From Cristatella mucedo (taxonomy: Eukaryota > Bryozoa > Phylactolaemata > Cristatellidae), in assembly GCA_009760855.2 (NCBI GenBank), contig WPIO01000007.1:5984501-6048500 (forward strand): 64,000 nucleotides of DNA, given 5' to 3'. Positions 11,962 through 24,110 of the stretch are shown here, piece after piece. Every line of letters begins with the position of its first letter. The first letter of the stretch is position 1. The translations under genes were made by a program, and so were the position numbers. The notes under the pieces were generated by a model, which did no database searches, was not told where the DNA came from, and was given only the letters and a program-made list of their open reading frames with translations.

Positions 11962-12003
<42 letters not shown>

Positions 12004-12026
12004 GAGCAGACAGACAGAGGCAGACT

Positions 12027-12069
<43 letters not shown>
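11852..12069. repeat. compound (GA)n - (GACA)n - (GA)n microsatellite
   Basis: About 26 GA units at 11852-11903, nearly ten GACA units at 11965-12003 and about 19 GA units at 12031-12069, separated by purine-rich spacers. Both strands give long spurious open frames of Glu-Arg or Ser-Leu here. Confidence 0.95.
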
Positions 12070-12073
<4 letters not shown>

Positions 12074-12294
12074 AGAGACTAAGAGAGATAAAGTGCGTTT
12101 TTTCATGCACCAAAAGTGCCTCGGCGATGGGCACTGCTTTCGCATCTCGTTGATTAATCGACGAAACAGTACTCTTATTAGTATGGTCGCAGGGTGCAGC
12201 ATGATTGCAAGAAGGGGGCATAGAGAACAATTGGGGGTCTCACGAATAACTGAGTGCCGCTGTGATCCCATAAAATAGAAAAGAGTGTTCCGAG

Positions 12295-13100
12295 TTTACC
12301 CGTTCAGCACCAAAGTCTAGTCTGCCTACTTTTAGCTACATAACATTGCTGTAATTTGGGATTGTTTAGACAGGGATAGCACATCTAAATTAATTCATGC
12401 ATTTGTGACACCTCATCTTGACTTCTGTAACTCACTGCTTGCTGGTCTACCGGGCTATGCACTCAAGCACATACAACTTGTGCAAAACTCTGCAGCCAGG
12501 CTTGTCTGTCATGAGCGTCAAAGTTGCCACATCACACCACTTCTCTCCGACCTGCACTGGCCCTATTCAAGCAAAGCAGCGACTTCAAGGTTTTATCACT
12601 CACTTTTAGATCCCTTCATACTTTGGCTCCAGCGTACATATCAGATTTACTCTGCCGCCAGGCTAAGCATCGTACTACTGGGTTTTTTTAATCTAGCAGC
12701 CTACTCATACCTCGTACAAATCTCAAATCCTTTTTTAGACCGTGCCTTTAGTTCGTATGCTGCTACAGCCTGAAACTCACTTCCGACTTGCGTTACGACA
12801 TCTCTTGACCTGTCCACGTTTAAAAAGAAAATAAAAATGCATCTATTTATCGCAGCAATTAGCGGGTCCTGTGACTTGACCTTTATGCGCTTATGCGTGC
12901 TGACTCTGTGCAAGCTGCCACAAACCACACTTGCATGCTGACCCTATGCATGTCACCCCTAACAATATTATTCTTTTTGTTTATTGAGCATGCTACCACT
13001 AATCATTCGATCGTGCTTCCTTTGCAGCAAATTTAAAGTGCCTGAAAAGAGATTGAGTTCACCGAGGTTGATCTATAAAATCTATTATTATTATTAGTAG
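12295..13100 (+). mobile_element. LINE-A 3' part
   Basis: It carries the TPHLDFCNSLLAGLPGYALK, IQLVQNSAARLVCHERQ and ITPLLSDLHW region with frameshifts, the LINE-A 3' UTR and the terminal arms (AAAGTGCC; GTTGATCTA, which has lost pairing), then ATT repeats. Older than the 4-kb copy judging by the stem-loop decay. Confidence 0.85.
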
Positions 13101-13303
13101 CGGTAGTATTAGTAGTGTACTATTTTTATATTTTCCGTTAGCTATGCCAGTTTTTGATCCCCTCTGTCGTCAGAGCAAACAGCATCCTCCTATTAAATCA
13201 ATCTGCACCAAATACACTACCCTCCTTTCAGTTTTCAGAGGTGATGCTTTGACTGCAGCATAAAAAGAGAGAGAGGGAGATAGAGAAGAGAGGGAGGGAG
13301 AGA

Positions 13304-13304
<1 letters not shown>

Positions 13305-13354
<50 letters not shown>
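13305..13354. repeat. (GA)n microsatellite
   Basis: About 25 pure GA units preceded by impure GAGGGAGA sequence. Confidence 0.95.
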
Positions 13355-13356
<2 letters not shown>

Positions 13357-13924
13357 AATGCACGATCGATTTTTCTGCTTAGTTGATGAAGTTGACTTTG
13401 GCCAGCCATTGCCAATGGCTTATGCCATGAAAGTTTCAGAAAAATGTTACTTGCGAACAAGGCAAAGTAGTGTCAGGTTCTCATTTTTGGCAAGGTGCTG
13501 TGACTTAACTACGAAGTGAAAAACTACTCCACCTGAGACAGAGACGCGGCAGTTAACTCAAGCCCCCAGTTCTCGCAGCACTGTGTATTATGTGTCATCA
13601 AATACACATCAGGACGTCACGGCCTATTTAGGAAAATAGCTAATAACCCACCGCTTGTAGCTTGCGGTAAAAATATGGCCAAAATGACAGAAGTGTAGTC
13701 TTTTTTGCTACAGGCAAAATCAATCTCCGAAGTTTTGTGGGCCCTGGCCATTTAGCACCAGAGTTAGTGTGAATGGTCAAAGGTAATAAATTTTCTGAGC
13801 GATATTAAGATTAGAGCAGCGAAGTTAGTTCGCGCGTTTGTGACATAGCGTCCACATTAATGCAGTGATCTTAATTAAGGACTTCTGTCATGAATAGAAA
13901 TTCGTCTACAACTGATATATATTT

Positions 13925-14385
13925 AGTAGCTCATCTGGCATGCCGTCACCTGCGTAGCTGCCATATCAGGCCACTTCTGCCAATGTATCGCTGGTTCCCT
14001 ATCAACCATTGAATTGTCTTCAAGATTGCATCTCGTGTTTGCAAGTCGCTTCACTCACTTGCACCAGCCTACTCATCCGACATCTTTGCTCTTATAGTCA
14101 CGTGCTGTCGCGCCGTCTGCTCCCTAGTTCCCAGTCGTCTTGCATCTCCTGCACTAAATTGAATTTTTTTGGGACGATCGAGCGATCAAGTTCTTACGCA
14201 AAAAACATCCGGAGCTCGCCTCAAGCTTCAGTCACAACCTGCAATGAATTGGCATCAATTTTGTCTCAGCTAAAGACGCCGCTGTTGTGTTGCTCTGCTC
14301 TCCCTTTGCCCCGGGGGAACATGCCATTTTTGATCCCATGTGACTTTGTCGAGCTCTGTTGTGCATGATTCAGTGCATGTTACTA
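13925..14385 (+). mobile_element. highly diverged L2/CR1-like LINE fragment
   Basis: The order of degraded motifs is that of LINE-A ORF2 after the reverse transcriptase: a CHIRPLLPMYRWFPINH-like segment, then FKIASRVCKSLHSLAPAYSS. The sequence is much further from LINE-A than other copies, so it may be a separate, older family. Confidence 0.5.
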
Positions 14386-15304
14386 CTAGAGCTTTTATTA
14401 ATCTTTATAATTCTGGTCTAATCATTATATATGCTCACGTTTGCTTGCTGGTCTAAACCTAGCTTCGCGCTAGTCATCAATCTTTGGTTATTGATTCTTT
14501 GACAATAATTTATAAGTTCCCTGATAAATACTATTTATAAAGGATACTACAAAAATGATCTGTAATAATTACTTTAACTATCTGATATGGCATACGCATG
14601 CTCGATTGCATTTCGCATTGTGTAAGATCAGTTTTAATTCAAGAAGCACTTGAAAAGGGTGGCTGCAACTCACTCTAAGATCTATTACTTATTCTTTTGA
14701 TGGGCTGAGAATTTTTTCTAGATTAGATAGCGAGTTTTAATTGTGCTCAAAGGTTTACTGAGGTAAGAATATTTTTTTATTCTAAAGCGTCTGAATTAGC
14801 TGTCTTTCACACCATAAGGCAAAAGAGAGGCTATATTACCATCTTATTAGAAAAAGGAATTAAGCCAACGGAATTAGGCCAGTACTTGCATTCACAATGT
14901 AATGGCAACAATTTGTTTGCGAACTTATTAGCTGTGCGCCTTTTCAGATCATTAAGGCTCTTAGTCCAGCACAATACAAAACTCAGAAGGTGAATTGGAT
15001 TTGGTTCGGAGCAGTCGTAATTAGGCGTAGTACCAATGATTAGGGTAGAAGCAATAAATTAAATCCGTTCGATGAAAACTGATTCACACTTCCGAATAGC
15101 AAGTAAGCTCGCTGGACCGGAACATTGGAGACCGTTGCCTGAAAACACGCATGTGCAATTGCATAAACGTGCGGCCAAACCCAGAATATGGCCCGCTTTT
15201 TTGGTATTCCAAGCAGTGACTCGTGCCGCGCGTCTCAATCTCCTTCAAGCACTACTGTAAATCAATGGAACTTAGTCGAACTCAGTGGTCATCAGGCCTA
15301 CTAT
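14386..15304. other. no gene recognised
   Basis: AT-rich sequence. A 62-codon frame at 15072-15260 has no recognisable domain. Nothing else is supported. Confidence 0.3.
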
Positions 15305-18300
15305 AACAAAGGTGGCTCATCGGAACGCTCATCTTTGGAAGTCTCGCTTAGCGTGCAATAGAAGCCCTAATAATACATGAAATGATCATCGACGACAATC
15401 TCAACCTGTCTGATTAGACCAAAACCTGGCTAAAATTGACTAATCTCCTTACCATAACCAACGCTAATCCGGCAGCTTTTTTCTTCTTCCATATCCCTAG
15501 ATCCATCAAAGTTGGTGATGGAGTGACCATTTTCGCACTATGCACCCTCTATTTTAACCCGCTGGCAATCTCCTTGAAGCAGCCTTCTGAATATTCTGTT
15601 TTGACACCCACCGACAACTATCTGCCAATGGTGGCAGTAATATATCGCCCCCATGAGCCAAATCCTGATGTATCTTACATTTGGCTGATTGAATTAGGAT
15701 TTTGTGTGCAAGAAATTGATCTTTCCTAGTTTTGGGTGATTTAAGCATTCACTTTGGCAACTTAAATGGTGCCTTAGGTGCCGGATTTTGTTGCCTGACT
15801 GACTCATTTTCGCTTGTGGCTCATATGCATGACCCACTCATCCCAAAGATCATCACTAGATCAACTATTCTCCTAAAACTGTATTCTATCATTCCCTGTT
15901 ATTGCTAAATTTTGCTCATCTGGTCGTATGCAGATCTGGTTTAGTCTACTTTGTGATCCCTCCTACGCATCCAAAGTCACCTGTGAATCTTGAAGCCTCA
16001 AGGAACTCAACATCGATACTGTCCGAGAAAAAACACTTTTTTGCCCCTGCTACTAAATCACCCCTCCGACCTGTCATTGGTAGAATTCTAAAAACAAATG
16101 CCTGCAGATACGTTCTACAAGTCTTTTCCTCTGAATAAACAAACGATGCGCACTTGACCACACGGTCGATTGTTTCCCTCAGACATTAAACTAGTTTTGT
16201 CTACAAAGGGCAAGCTTGAGAAAGCGTACAAAAGATCGGTACTTACAGTCAGGCATACGAAGACTACGGTAGATCATATCAACAGATCCAAACAAAAGCC
16301 GATTCAACCTTCAAAACAAATATGATTGTCTCATAGATGCATCATCTAAAATTGGTGACTTCTATCATTAACCATCTCAACCGCTACCAGGTTATCTCCT
16401 TCACTAATGATCTTTGTAGTGGTGTAGCTGATTGCTTCTCTAGCTGCTATGCCAGCAAGATAGACAAGATTAAATAAATAAATAAATCGTAGCTGATTAC
16501 GCAGCCTCTTTTTGTATAGCGACAGTAGAGCCTTGACGGCCATCACTACCGCTTGCCGTGGCGATAAAGAATCGCCCACCAAAGAATCGAACCCACGACC
16601 TCGGGACCGAGGTCGTGAAAGCAACCGCCTTACCTAGTGTGCCATCACGGCTCACCAAGACCCAAAAGTCCTAACTTAGAATCGTCCCTCTGGATTTCAA
16701 GTCCTCAATAACAATACCATGTAAAAACTCCTCTCTGTAATTTCTGCGAAGCATCTCAATGTCTAATGTCTATATATAAGGCCACGGGTGATCTCATTCT
16801 GAAATTTATCTCCCAGTCAAAGAAGATTATTGCCCTCTAGAACCTATTCCCCTATCTTGCTTCTACGGTGCATATATCATCTGTTTTGATGCTTTTCTAA
16901 AATAATATATATATATATCCTAAGTGGCATGTCAAGTCCCTGGGCTTTCAGGAAGTTTGTCTTTAGGCTACTAAGTGAGAAAGCAATAGTAGATCAAGAC
17001 AACTTAAGCAGCTTCCGTTCAGTCTCCCCTGCCGTTCCTGTCAAAGACACTGGAATGTGTTGTGGCAGACTAGCTTAAGTCTTATATTGAAACTTTAAAT
17101 CTAGCAAGTAAGTTCCAGTTTGATCCTAGAGCTAATCATTCCACCGAGTCAGCATTGCTTCGTGTGCATAATGAAATTCTCAGGAACAAAGACTTAGGTA
17201 GATTCTTTGTTTGTTTCGCTTGATCTTTCAGCAGTGTTTGACGCTATTTATCACCAAGTCCTTTTCAAACGCCTCTAGCCTCACCTGGGCACCACTAGCG
17301 CTGCAGTGCAATGGTTCAGATTCTATCCCAGAGGGGGACTCCAGAGTATTCGTGCGAACGGAAAAAGGTAATCCGAGGAATCGCTATAGTAAAGGGTCCC
17401 TAAGTGCTCTGTGCTTGGGCTGCTTCGTTTTACAGTGTGTACCCTCCTTTTTGTCGATGTGATAGCCAAGCACAATCTAAGTTTCACGTTTATGCAGATG
17501 ACACTCAGTCGTACCTTTGCCTTGATCCCTCCCAGCCAGCCAGCACGTGAAATTCTTTTAACTTCCTTGCTGCTTGTATTGCTGACATTCGCATATGGGT
17601 GGCAGCAAATGTTCACAACTAGAATTACGGCAAAACTAACTGTGTAGTTACAGGAAATCCAAGTGTCACTCAAAACTGGACAACTCGACGCTCAAAATTG
17701 GTTCTTCCAGCATATCTTCTGTTGCACCAGCACGACGTCTAGTTTTTCATTTTCCGAAGTAACCTTTCACTCGACGATCGGATTGGTTCCACAGTCAAGT
17801 ATGCCTACTTTCAGCTGCACAAAATTTCTAAAGTTCGGGCTTGCCTAATCAGGAATAGTGCATCTAAATTGGTCCGCGCATTTGTGACATTCCGTCTTGA
17901 ACTCACTGCTTGCTGGTCTACTGCTTGCTGGTGCAAAACTCTATAGCAGCTGGGCTTGTCAGTTGTGAGTGGTGCAGCTGCCACATCATGCCACTTCTCA
18001 TCGACCTGCAATGGCTTCCAACTAAGCTGTGCAGCCACTTTAAGGCTCTGTCACTCACTTGTAGGCTTCTTTACTATTCAGCCTCCTGTCAGAACTACTC
18101 CTCCACCACGCTAGGCATCGCAACACTTGCTTTTCTGCCGCTAATCCTTTAGCTATACCTCGTACAAATGTCAAATCCTTTGGAGACCATGTCTTCAGTT
18201 TGTATGGTACCAAAGTCAGGAAGTCACTCTCGACTAACGTCACGACATCCCCTGATTGACTGCATTTAAAAAGAAGCTAATAATGCACCTGGTTTTGCCC

Positions 18301-18550
18301 GGCTTTTACTGTGTCCTTGTCATTCGTCCTTAGTGTACTTTTACGTGCTGATACTGTGCCTGCTATCACAAACCATATTGACATGCTAGCACTGTGCATG
18401 TCACCTCTAACCATGTTATTCTTGTTAATTTTGTACATGTTTCCACTAAACATTTGATCATGCTTCCTTAGCAGCATATGCAAAGTGCCTAGAAGGAGAT
18501 TAAGTTATACGACGATGCTATACGAATTTATTAATATTTTTTATAATTAT
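15305..18550 (+). mobile_element. longest LINE-A copy: endonuclease, reverse transcriptase and tail, all decayed
   Basis: A nearly full ORF2 can be followed through frameshifts. At 15310-15440 is the apurinic-type endonuclease start (a degraded RNAR...LTETWL region). At 15480-15760 come VGDGVTIF, VAVIYRPHEPN and a degraded LGDLSIHFGNLN, matching the endonuclease GDFN motif. At 16365-16460 is the linker ending FSSYASKIDKI. From about 17000 to 17530 is the reverse transcriptase, with a fingers region and FHVYADDTQS. Then come the C-terminal region, 3' UTR and tail. A minus-strand SINE interrupts it at 16468-16655. It shows the family is an APE-type non-LTR element of the L2/CR1 group. Confidence 0.82.
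16468..16655 (-). mobile_element. tRNA-derived SINE, copy 2 (minus strand)
   Basis: On the minus strand the head reads GGTGAGCCGTGATGGCACAC, then a B box GGTTCGATTC (complement of 16584-16593), the body hairpin around 16540-16570, AGCCTCTTTTTGTATAGCGA on the + strand, and an AATAAATAAAT-type end. It lies inside the long LINE-A copy, between endonuclease and reverse transcriptase. Confidence 0.88.
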
Positions 18551-18639
18551 ATCATTGTCTATTATTGTGGATTGCACTGACAATACCTATGAGCCTATGA
18601 GCTCCTTTTGCACTTGTTCCGTGATCTTAGCCCAGGGTT

Positions 18640-18787
18640 GGTGCTTGCTCATCATGACACAGGTCGTGGCTCAAGTCCTGCAGCGGTCGATCCTTTATTG
18701 ACCACTGCAAGCAGTATTGATGACCGTGAAGTTTTCGCTGCCGCTATATAAATAAGGCTGATAAATTAGCTTACCTTTTTCTATACA
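18640..18787 (+). mobile_element. tRNA-derived SINE, copy 3 (diverged)
   Basis: The order of parts is conserved: degenerate B box GGCTCAAGTCC, the GCAGCGGTCGATCCTTTATT segment and the hairpin core CACTGC-AA-GCAGT. The core has changed from CCGC/GCGG to CTGC/GCAG, keeping the pairing. It ends CTATATAAATAAGGCTG. It is older than copies 1, 2, 4 and 5. Confidence 0.65.
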
Positions 18788-19719
18788 AAAACAGGTCATC
18801 TAAGTAAACAGATTAGCACTGATAGCAGCAGCTGCTGGGCGCTTTAAATATCCGCGCCATCGTTCCTGAGTTGCTCTGTTTCCGAAACCTTTATGCAGCT
18901 AAAGGAGCTACAGAATATTTTTACACCAAGCCGCACAAGCTTTTGGTGGAGCACTCACCGACAAATCTTCGTGCTTAGGACCAATTTGTTCATTAATTCA
19001 TGGTGAACTGGTAGAACTAGCAGCCAAAAAGCTTTATTAATTGTCTATTCCACAGTTTATAAGGATTCTTGCACCAACTTTGGCAGTTCTTTCAAGTAAC
19101 TTAAATTAAGAGTAACGGCAGAACGTTTGATCTGGGTGCGTTCAGCTGAAAATATGAGGAGATTGGCACCGTGACCGTGAGTGCTGAGTGTGACAATAAT
19201 GAATAAAAAATGTGGTGACTAGGGCTGTGCTAAAATCACAGCAAGAACTTTTTTATTGCCTGCAAATAGCGGCGGGCCGAACAAAGGTCACGATCGGCTA
19301 AAAAACCAATACTATTCGGGCAGTAGCATTTAGTGACCTCTGAACCGATCGTGAGGCCTGTCGATCCAGTGAGATGGGCGGCCTTCTCCACCACAGTCTC
19401 TCCGTTAGCCCAATAAGATTTCTAGTGCGTAGCCGTTCTTTACAATCTGTCCGACCATGGTAAAATTTTAAAGCACGACTGGGGAAAGTGTGCTCGGCCG
19501 CGACAGGCATGGGTTACAGCTTCAATTTCGCAGCGATTATGGCTCAGACTGTCGGTATGTCACCGGCAACTATCTTGCTTAAATGCTACGCCAAGGCTTC
19601 GTTGAATAAGAGTGGACAAAAATTCAGGCGATGATGCGGCAACCGTCTCACTGCAGTTTCACGCGAGCAATGCAGAGGACTCGCGATCAGCTGCCGTGGC
19701 CGCATGCCGTGACGGCGGA
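18788..19719. other. no gene recognised
   Basis: No repeat family or coding exon could be supported. A 70-codon minus-strand frame at 19298-19510 has no recognisable motif. Confidence 0.3.
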
Positions 19720-19721
19720 TC

Positions 19722-19945
19722 GCTTTTGGCGAACAGACCTCACCTCACGCAGCAAAGAGAAAGTGGGAAGCATAGCACACTCAGGAGAGCAGTTGAGCTT
19801 TGCGGGAAAAGATGAACTCTGTTGGCTACCGAATGCATAACGAAAGCCGTTTAGGTTTTGATTTCGCTATGCAAAACTCTCCTGCATGTCATCTACGTAG
19901 TCTTTGTAACTTTGTGGAGTTCGAGACGGAAATACATTACTAAAC
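19722..19945 (+). mobile_element. LINE-B 3' end with inverted 5' segment
   Basis: 19722-19798 is LINE-B on the minus strand (CAAAGAGAAAGTGGGAAGCA and flanks). From 19802 to 19945 LINE-B continues on the + strand (CTGTTGGCTACCGAATGC, then AAAACTCTCCTGC, then TTTGTGGAGTTCGAGACGG). Both parts contain the CTGTTGGC region, so about 25 bases of element are present in both orientations. This is the arrangement left by twin priming, or by two separate insertions. Confidence 0.65.
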
Positions 19946-20020
19946 CAATTAATCATGGTTGATGTACAGCATATATAAGCGCTATATAAATGTAATAACA
20001 TTATTTCTATTATTGTTATC

Positions 20021-20429
20021 TCTGCTGCTGGAGCTCAAACATCTCATTGTAGGACGAGGCCCCAGCGACATCGGCTCGATGAAGAAGGGCCGCTGCTACC
20101 ACGGAGACAAGCTGCGATCAATTTGCGACCACATCGTGGGTCAACTGATCAAATCTTACAGCGAGCAGCTTTGAAGGAAGGTAGCCGAATATGGCGTCGG
20201 CGCATACCTCAAAGTACAAAGCACTGTAAGGTGGAACGAAGAAACAAAATTATTCTTCAGAGTACTGAGCTGTAGACAGTACAGCAAGCAAAAGATCCGA
20301 CAATGTTTTTACGAGTACTGTTTTCACAGAGGAACTGTTCTGCTTGAGGAGAAAGGCTACCAATTACGTGAATTCTCATTTTCCAAACTTCGCTTGTGTA
20401 GTGATTATCCATCTTACCTGTCGTGCTGA
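20021..20429 (+). pseudogene. coding-like stretch with one in-frame stop, unidentified
   Basis: One frame reads DIGSMKKGRCYHGDKLRSIC, then DHIVGQLIKSYSEQL, a TGA at about 20172, then RKVAEYGVGAYLKVQSTV, RWNEETKLFFRVLSCRQYS and on to YPSYLSC and a TGA at 20427-20429. About 130 codons are open apart from the single stop. Up to the first stop the third codon position is strongly G/C-rich, unlike the AT-rich surroundings. A possible splice acceptor (CATCTCATTGTAG) lies at 20040-20052, directly after a LINE-type tail. I do not recognise the protein. It could be a retrocopy, a dead exon, or an exon whose true splice sites avoid the stop. Chance is not excluded. Confidence 0.35.
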
Positions 20430-20489
20430 AACCTAGTAATTAATAATACTGATAGGTCGATTGGATCGTGACCGAGTATAACTGTAGTA

Positions 20490-20565
20490 AATGTAAAGCA
20501 CCTAGAAAGAGATTGAGTTCTCTGAGGGTGCTTTATCAACTGTATTATTATTATAATTATTATTC
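20490..20565 (+). mobile_element. LINE-A 3' tail with compensatory stem change
   Basis: AAAGCACC at 20495-20502 pairs with GGTGCTTT at 20527-20534, followed by ATCAACTG and ATT repeats. Compared with the 4.8-kb copy both sides of the stem have changed (GCGCC/GGCGC to GCACC/GGTGC). Confidence 0.8.
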
Positions 20566-20701
20566 TTAATCTCCAGTCGGGCTCTCGTACTGGGTGTTAG
20601 TCAAGGAGGTAAGGTGCTGGACCTTCACGACCCGGCAGGTAGAGCTGGGTGTCATCGGCGCCGAAACGAAAGCCGTTATTGTATTAGAGACGGCATTGGC
20701 C

Positions 20702-20703
<2 letters not shown>

Positions 20704-20762
<59 letters not shown>
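20704..20762. repeat. (GA)n microsatellite
   Basis: About 29 pure GA units, located within the reverse transcriptase coding region of the minus-strand LINE. Confidence 0.95.
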
Positions 20763-20764
<2 letters not shown>

Positions 20765-20865
20765 ATAGGTGGCTAAGAGACGGGCGCCTAAGACCGAACC
20801 CTGAGGTACCCCCTACTTCAACAGCTCCCTAGATGACTGACAGCCGTTTACGAACATCAGCGCTG

Positions 20866-20972
<107 letters not shown>

Positions 20973-21869
20973 AGGTAGGACCTAACCCAGTTTAGCACTC
21001 TCGGTGTGATACTTGGGCGTATTGAGAGGCGCTCTAGAAGGATATGTTCGTCTAAAGTGTCAAACATTTCTGGTACTGGAGTAGCAGCGGAGGTCGTCTA
21101 ACCCAATCAACAATGTTCTGAAGGTCACAGTAAACATGAAGTAAGGATGCTTTCGTTGAATGTTTAGCTCTATATCCCGATTGCTACTCCATAGCTATAG
21201 TTGATGAAGTAATGGAATCGTTCATTTACTGGGCAACGAGTCGTTCAAGTATCTTAGATAAGAATGGCAGAAGAGAGGCTGGACGAAAGTTACTGAAATT
21301 CTAATAATTTAGGGTAGGCTGCTTTTTACTGAGTGGCCTGATAATGCCAATTTTCAAAGAAAAGGAACTTCACCGGTAGCCGGAGACATGTTCATAATTT
21401 TTTCAAAAGTGGGCAACAACACATCTATCCACCTAATAAGTAAAGCTGTTCGGAGAAGATTTAGTGGATTAATAGTCTTTGAACGCTTTTTTCTGCAGCT
21501 CGCTCTGTACCCAGTCCTCACTTCTTCCTATTCTGTCAGTCCGCAAAAAAGCTGGCCATTAATTCATTTATATGAATTGCAATTAGCTTATTGCTAAAAA
21601 AGTTAATGAAAAAGATGGAGGACATGAGATGTAGACATCAATATGGATAGTAAAGCAAGAGACAGAGACAAACAGAGACAGAGCGAGAGAAATAGGGCAC
21701 CCAAATAAGGCAGAGAGAAACGCGCACAGAGCAAGTAAGTTTAAGAGAGATCGAATATAACCGAATGTGAGAGAGATGAAATAAATAGATATATATTTAT
21801 GTGAGAGGTAGAGTTGAAGGGAGATGGAATAGAGGAGATAGGAATAAGCTTAAAAAAGCCAGGGCTTCT

Positions 21870-23890
21870 TTTTTCATTTGAAAACTAACTAAGTTCCTGC
21901 CAGTTGGACCCAAAACAGATTTATAAGAAAGTAAACAATTTACTGGCCAATGCTGAGAGGTCTGACTCTCTAGATATTAAAAGGCACAGCCGAAAAGTTT
22001 TCTGCCTTCTTTACCGAAAAAAACTGTGCACATATGTGCCTCAATAAAGGCCCCTCCGAGTAAAGTAATTGTGGAAGCACAGCCTGTAACCTTTCTTCAA
22101 AGGTTTTACCGAAGTTCCTGCTTACGATGTGGCTACCCTAATAAGATCTAGTAAAAAGAGCTTGACTCCTGAAGACCCTATACCATCATCTCTGTGGTCT
22201 TCACTGGTAGACCAACTTAGCCCTGCCATAAGCGAGATTTTTAATGCTTCTTTGGAAGAAGGGGTTGTACCCGAGTCCATCAAACCGACAATCGTTAGAC
22301 CCGTACTTAAAAAGCCTGGATTAGATACAGAGGTCCAGGCAAACTATCGGCCAGTTTTCCTTCTGCTTTTCTTGTCAACGATTCCTGAAAAAAGTGTCGC
22401 TGAGCAGCTGGTTGCACATATTGAAAAGAATGAAATGTAAGAAAAATTTCAATCAGGGTTCAAGAAGCAGTACTCCACTGAAACTGCTCTCCTCCGTGTT
22501 AACGATGACATTCTACGTGGCAACGACGACGGGAATGTCACTGCCCTAGCTCTGCTAGATCTGTCTGCTGCCTTCAACACCATTGATCACGATGTTCTAC
22601 TTGAAAGATTGAGAACAACGATCGGTCTGGCAGACGAAGCACTGGCGTGGTTAAATTTGTACTTTTCTTATCGTATTCGATCCATGTCGTGTGGAAGGTC
22701 AGGTCTCACACACGAGACGGGTCACCTGTAGAGTCCCTCAAGGCTCTGTCCCTCGGTCCCTTGTTGCTCTCCATTAATACTCAACCTCTGGGAAAAGTGA
22801 TTAAGGCTCATGGAATAGAATGTCACTTCTATGCTGGCGATATTCAGCTGTATTTTTCATAATGATTAATTGCCATAGAATAGAATATCATTTTTATGCT
22901 GACAATACTCAGCTGTATTTGTCATTCAAACCGTCGGAATCAGCTTTAGCAACTGATAAACTGAATGCTGGCCTGGCCGATATTCGATCCTCGATGTCGG
23001 AAAACTTCTTGAAACTAAATGACGATAAAACCGAACTGCTGCTCATAGGACACCCTAAGCGTGTGGCTGGATTAAGAGGCTTTGCTCTTCTAATAGATGA
23101 TGCTTTTGTGCAACCATCACCACTTGCTCGAAATGTAGGTGTCGTTTTCGACAGCTGCCTCAATTTTAAAAGCTTCATTGAGATGACTGCTTCTACAGCT
23201 AGCCATCACGTCCGATCTCTATCCAAGATTAGGAGCTGTCTTCCACAGTGGCTTGTAAAAAATTTAACTAGCTCCTTAGTTCTGTCTCGGCTTGATTATT
23301 GTAATTCCCTTTGGGCTGGGCTACCAAAGAAAGCAACTAGGCCCCCCCCCCCGCAGCTGACTATGAATATGGCTGCAAGGTTAGTCTTCAAGTCCCAGAG
23401 GTTTGAGCACGTGTCTCCTTTGCTAAAAGAGCTAGGATGGACGCCGGTTGAGCAACGGATACAGAGCAAAGTTCTTACGCTGACCCACAAGGCCCGCCAC
23501 GGCTTGGATCCTTCGTACCTAGCTGAACGGCTGCACCAGTTTCAGCCTCTTCTAGCTATTAGGTCCTGTGTGGAATATAGAGCAATAAATTAGCATATAA
23601 TTAGTTAGCAATGAATTAGCATATCAGTATGGAGCAATAAATTAGCTGTTCCATTCCTCCACTTAAAGACCGTTGGCGGTAGAAGCTTTAGCTCTGCAGA
23701 TTCTAGGCTGTGGAACTCGCTTCCACAACTCTAAGACATCGACAACTACTCTCTTGCTGCCGACTATGGCTCATTCTTTTCAGCGGTCCTGAGCTGCTAC
23801 TTCCACGCTACTCACTACCTCAACTGCTCTCCTGACTGGGCTGTGCTTTCCACTTTCTCTTTGTTGCGTGAGATAAAATATAATTAAATA
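21870..23890 (+). mobile_element. longest LINE-B copy (reverse transcriptase to 3' end)
   Basis: From 22129 the frame reads KSLTPEDPIPSSLWSSLVDQ and SLEEGVVPESIKPTIVRPVL, then after a stop QSGFKKQYSTETALLRVNDD and LALLDLSAAFNTIDHDVLLE. Next come a duplicated and mutated catalytic motif and a 257-codon frame from 22820 with DDKTELLLIGHPKRVAG and LSRLDYCNSLWAGLPKKATR through to the LINE-B C-terminus. The 3' part has a small AATTAGC-rich insertion at 23581-23650 and ends at a TA microsatellite instead of the usual ACATT tail. Several stops and frameshifts disable it. Confidence 0.85.
22816..22925 (+). repeat. tandem duplication of the reverse transcriptase catalytic motif region
   Basis: ATGCTGGCGATATTCAGCTG at 22831-22850 recurs as ATGCTGACAATACTCAGCTG at 22896-22915. 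The spacing is 65 bases, so the duplication also shifts the frame. Both copies of the motif are mutated (YAGD and YADN instead of YADD). Confidence 0.8.
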
Positions 23891-23892
23891 CA

Positions 23893-23894
<2 letters not shown>

Positions 23895-23949
<55 letters not shown>
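23895..23949. repeat. (TA)n microsatellite
   Basis: About 27 pure TA units at the 3' end of the LINE-B copy. Confidence 0.95.
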
Positions 23950-23953
<4 letters not shown>

Positions 23954-24110
23954 AAGGTAGAAATACGGGAGTAAGAAAAAAGAGGAGAGAGAGTGGAGGA
24001 GAGACAAAGAGTATACATAGACAGAGAGGTAGTAAGAGAGACAGAGTATTTTCTTCTTGGAGACACAATCAGCTTTTAGAGGTCGCTGAGAGCTGTACCA
24101 CTGTAATAGC

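Noticed and set aside
11628-12271. Long Ser/Leu-rich frames on the minus strand
   Set aside because: They are translations of GA and GACA microsatellites.
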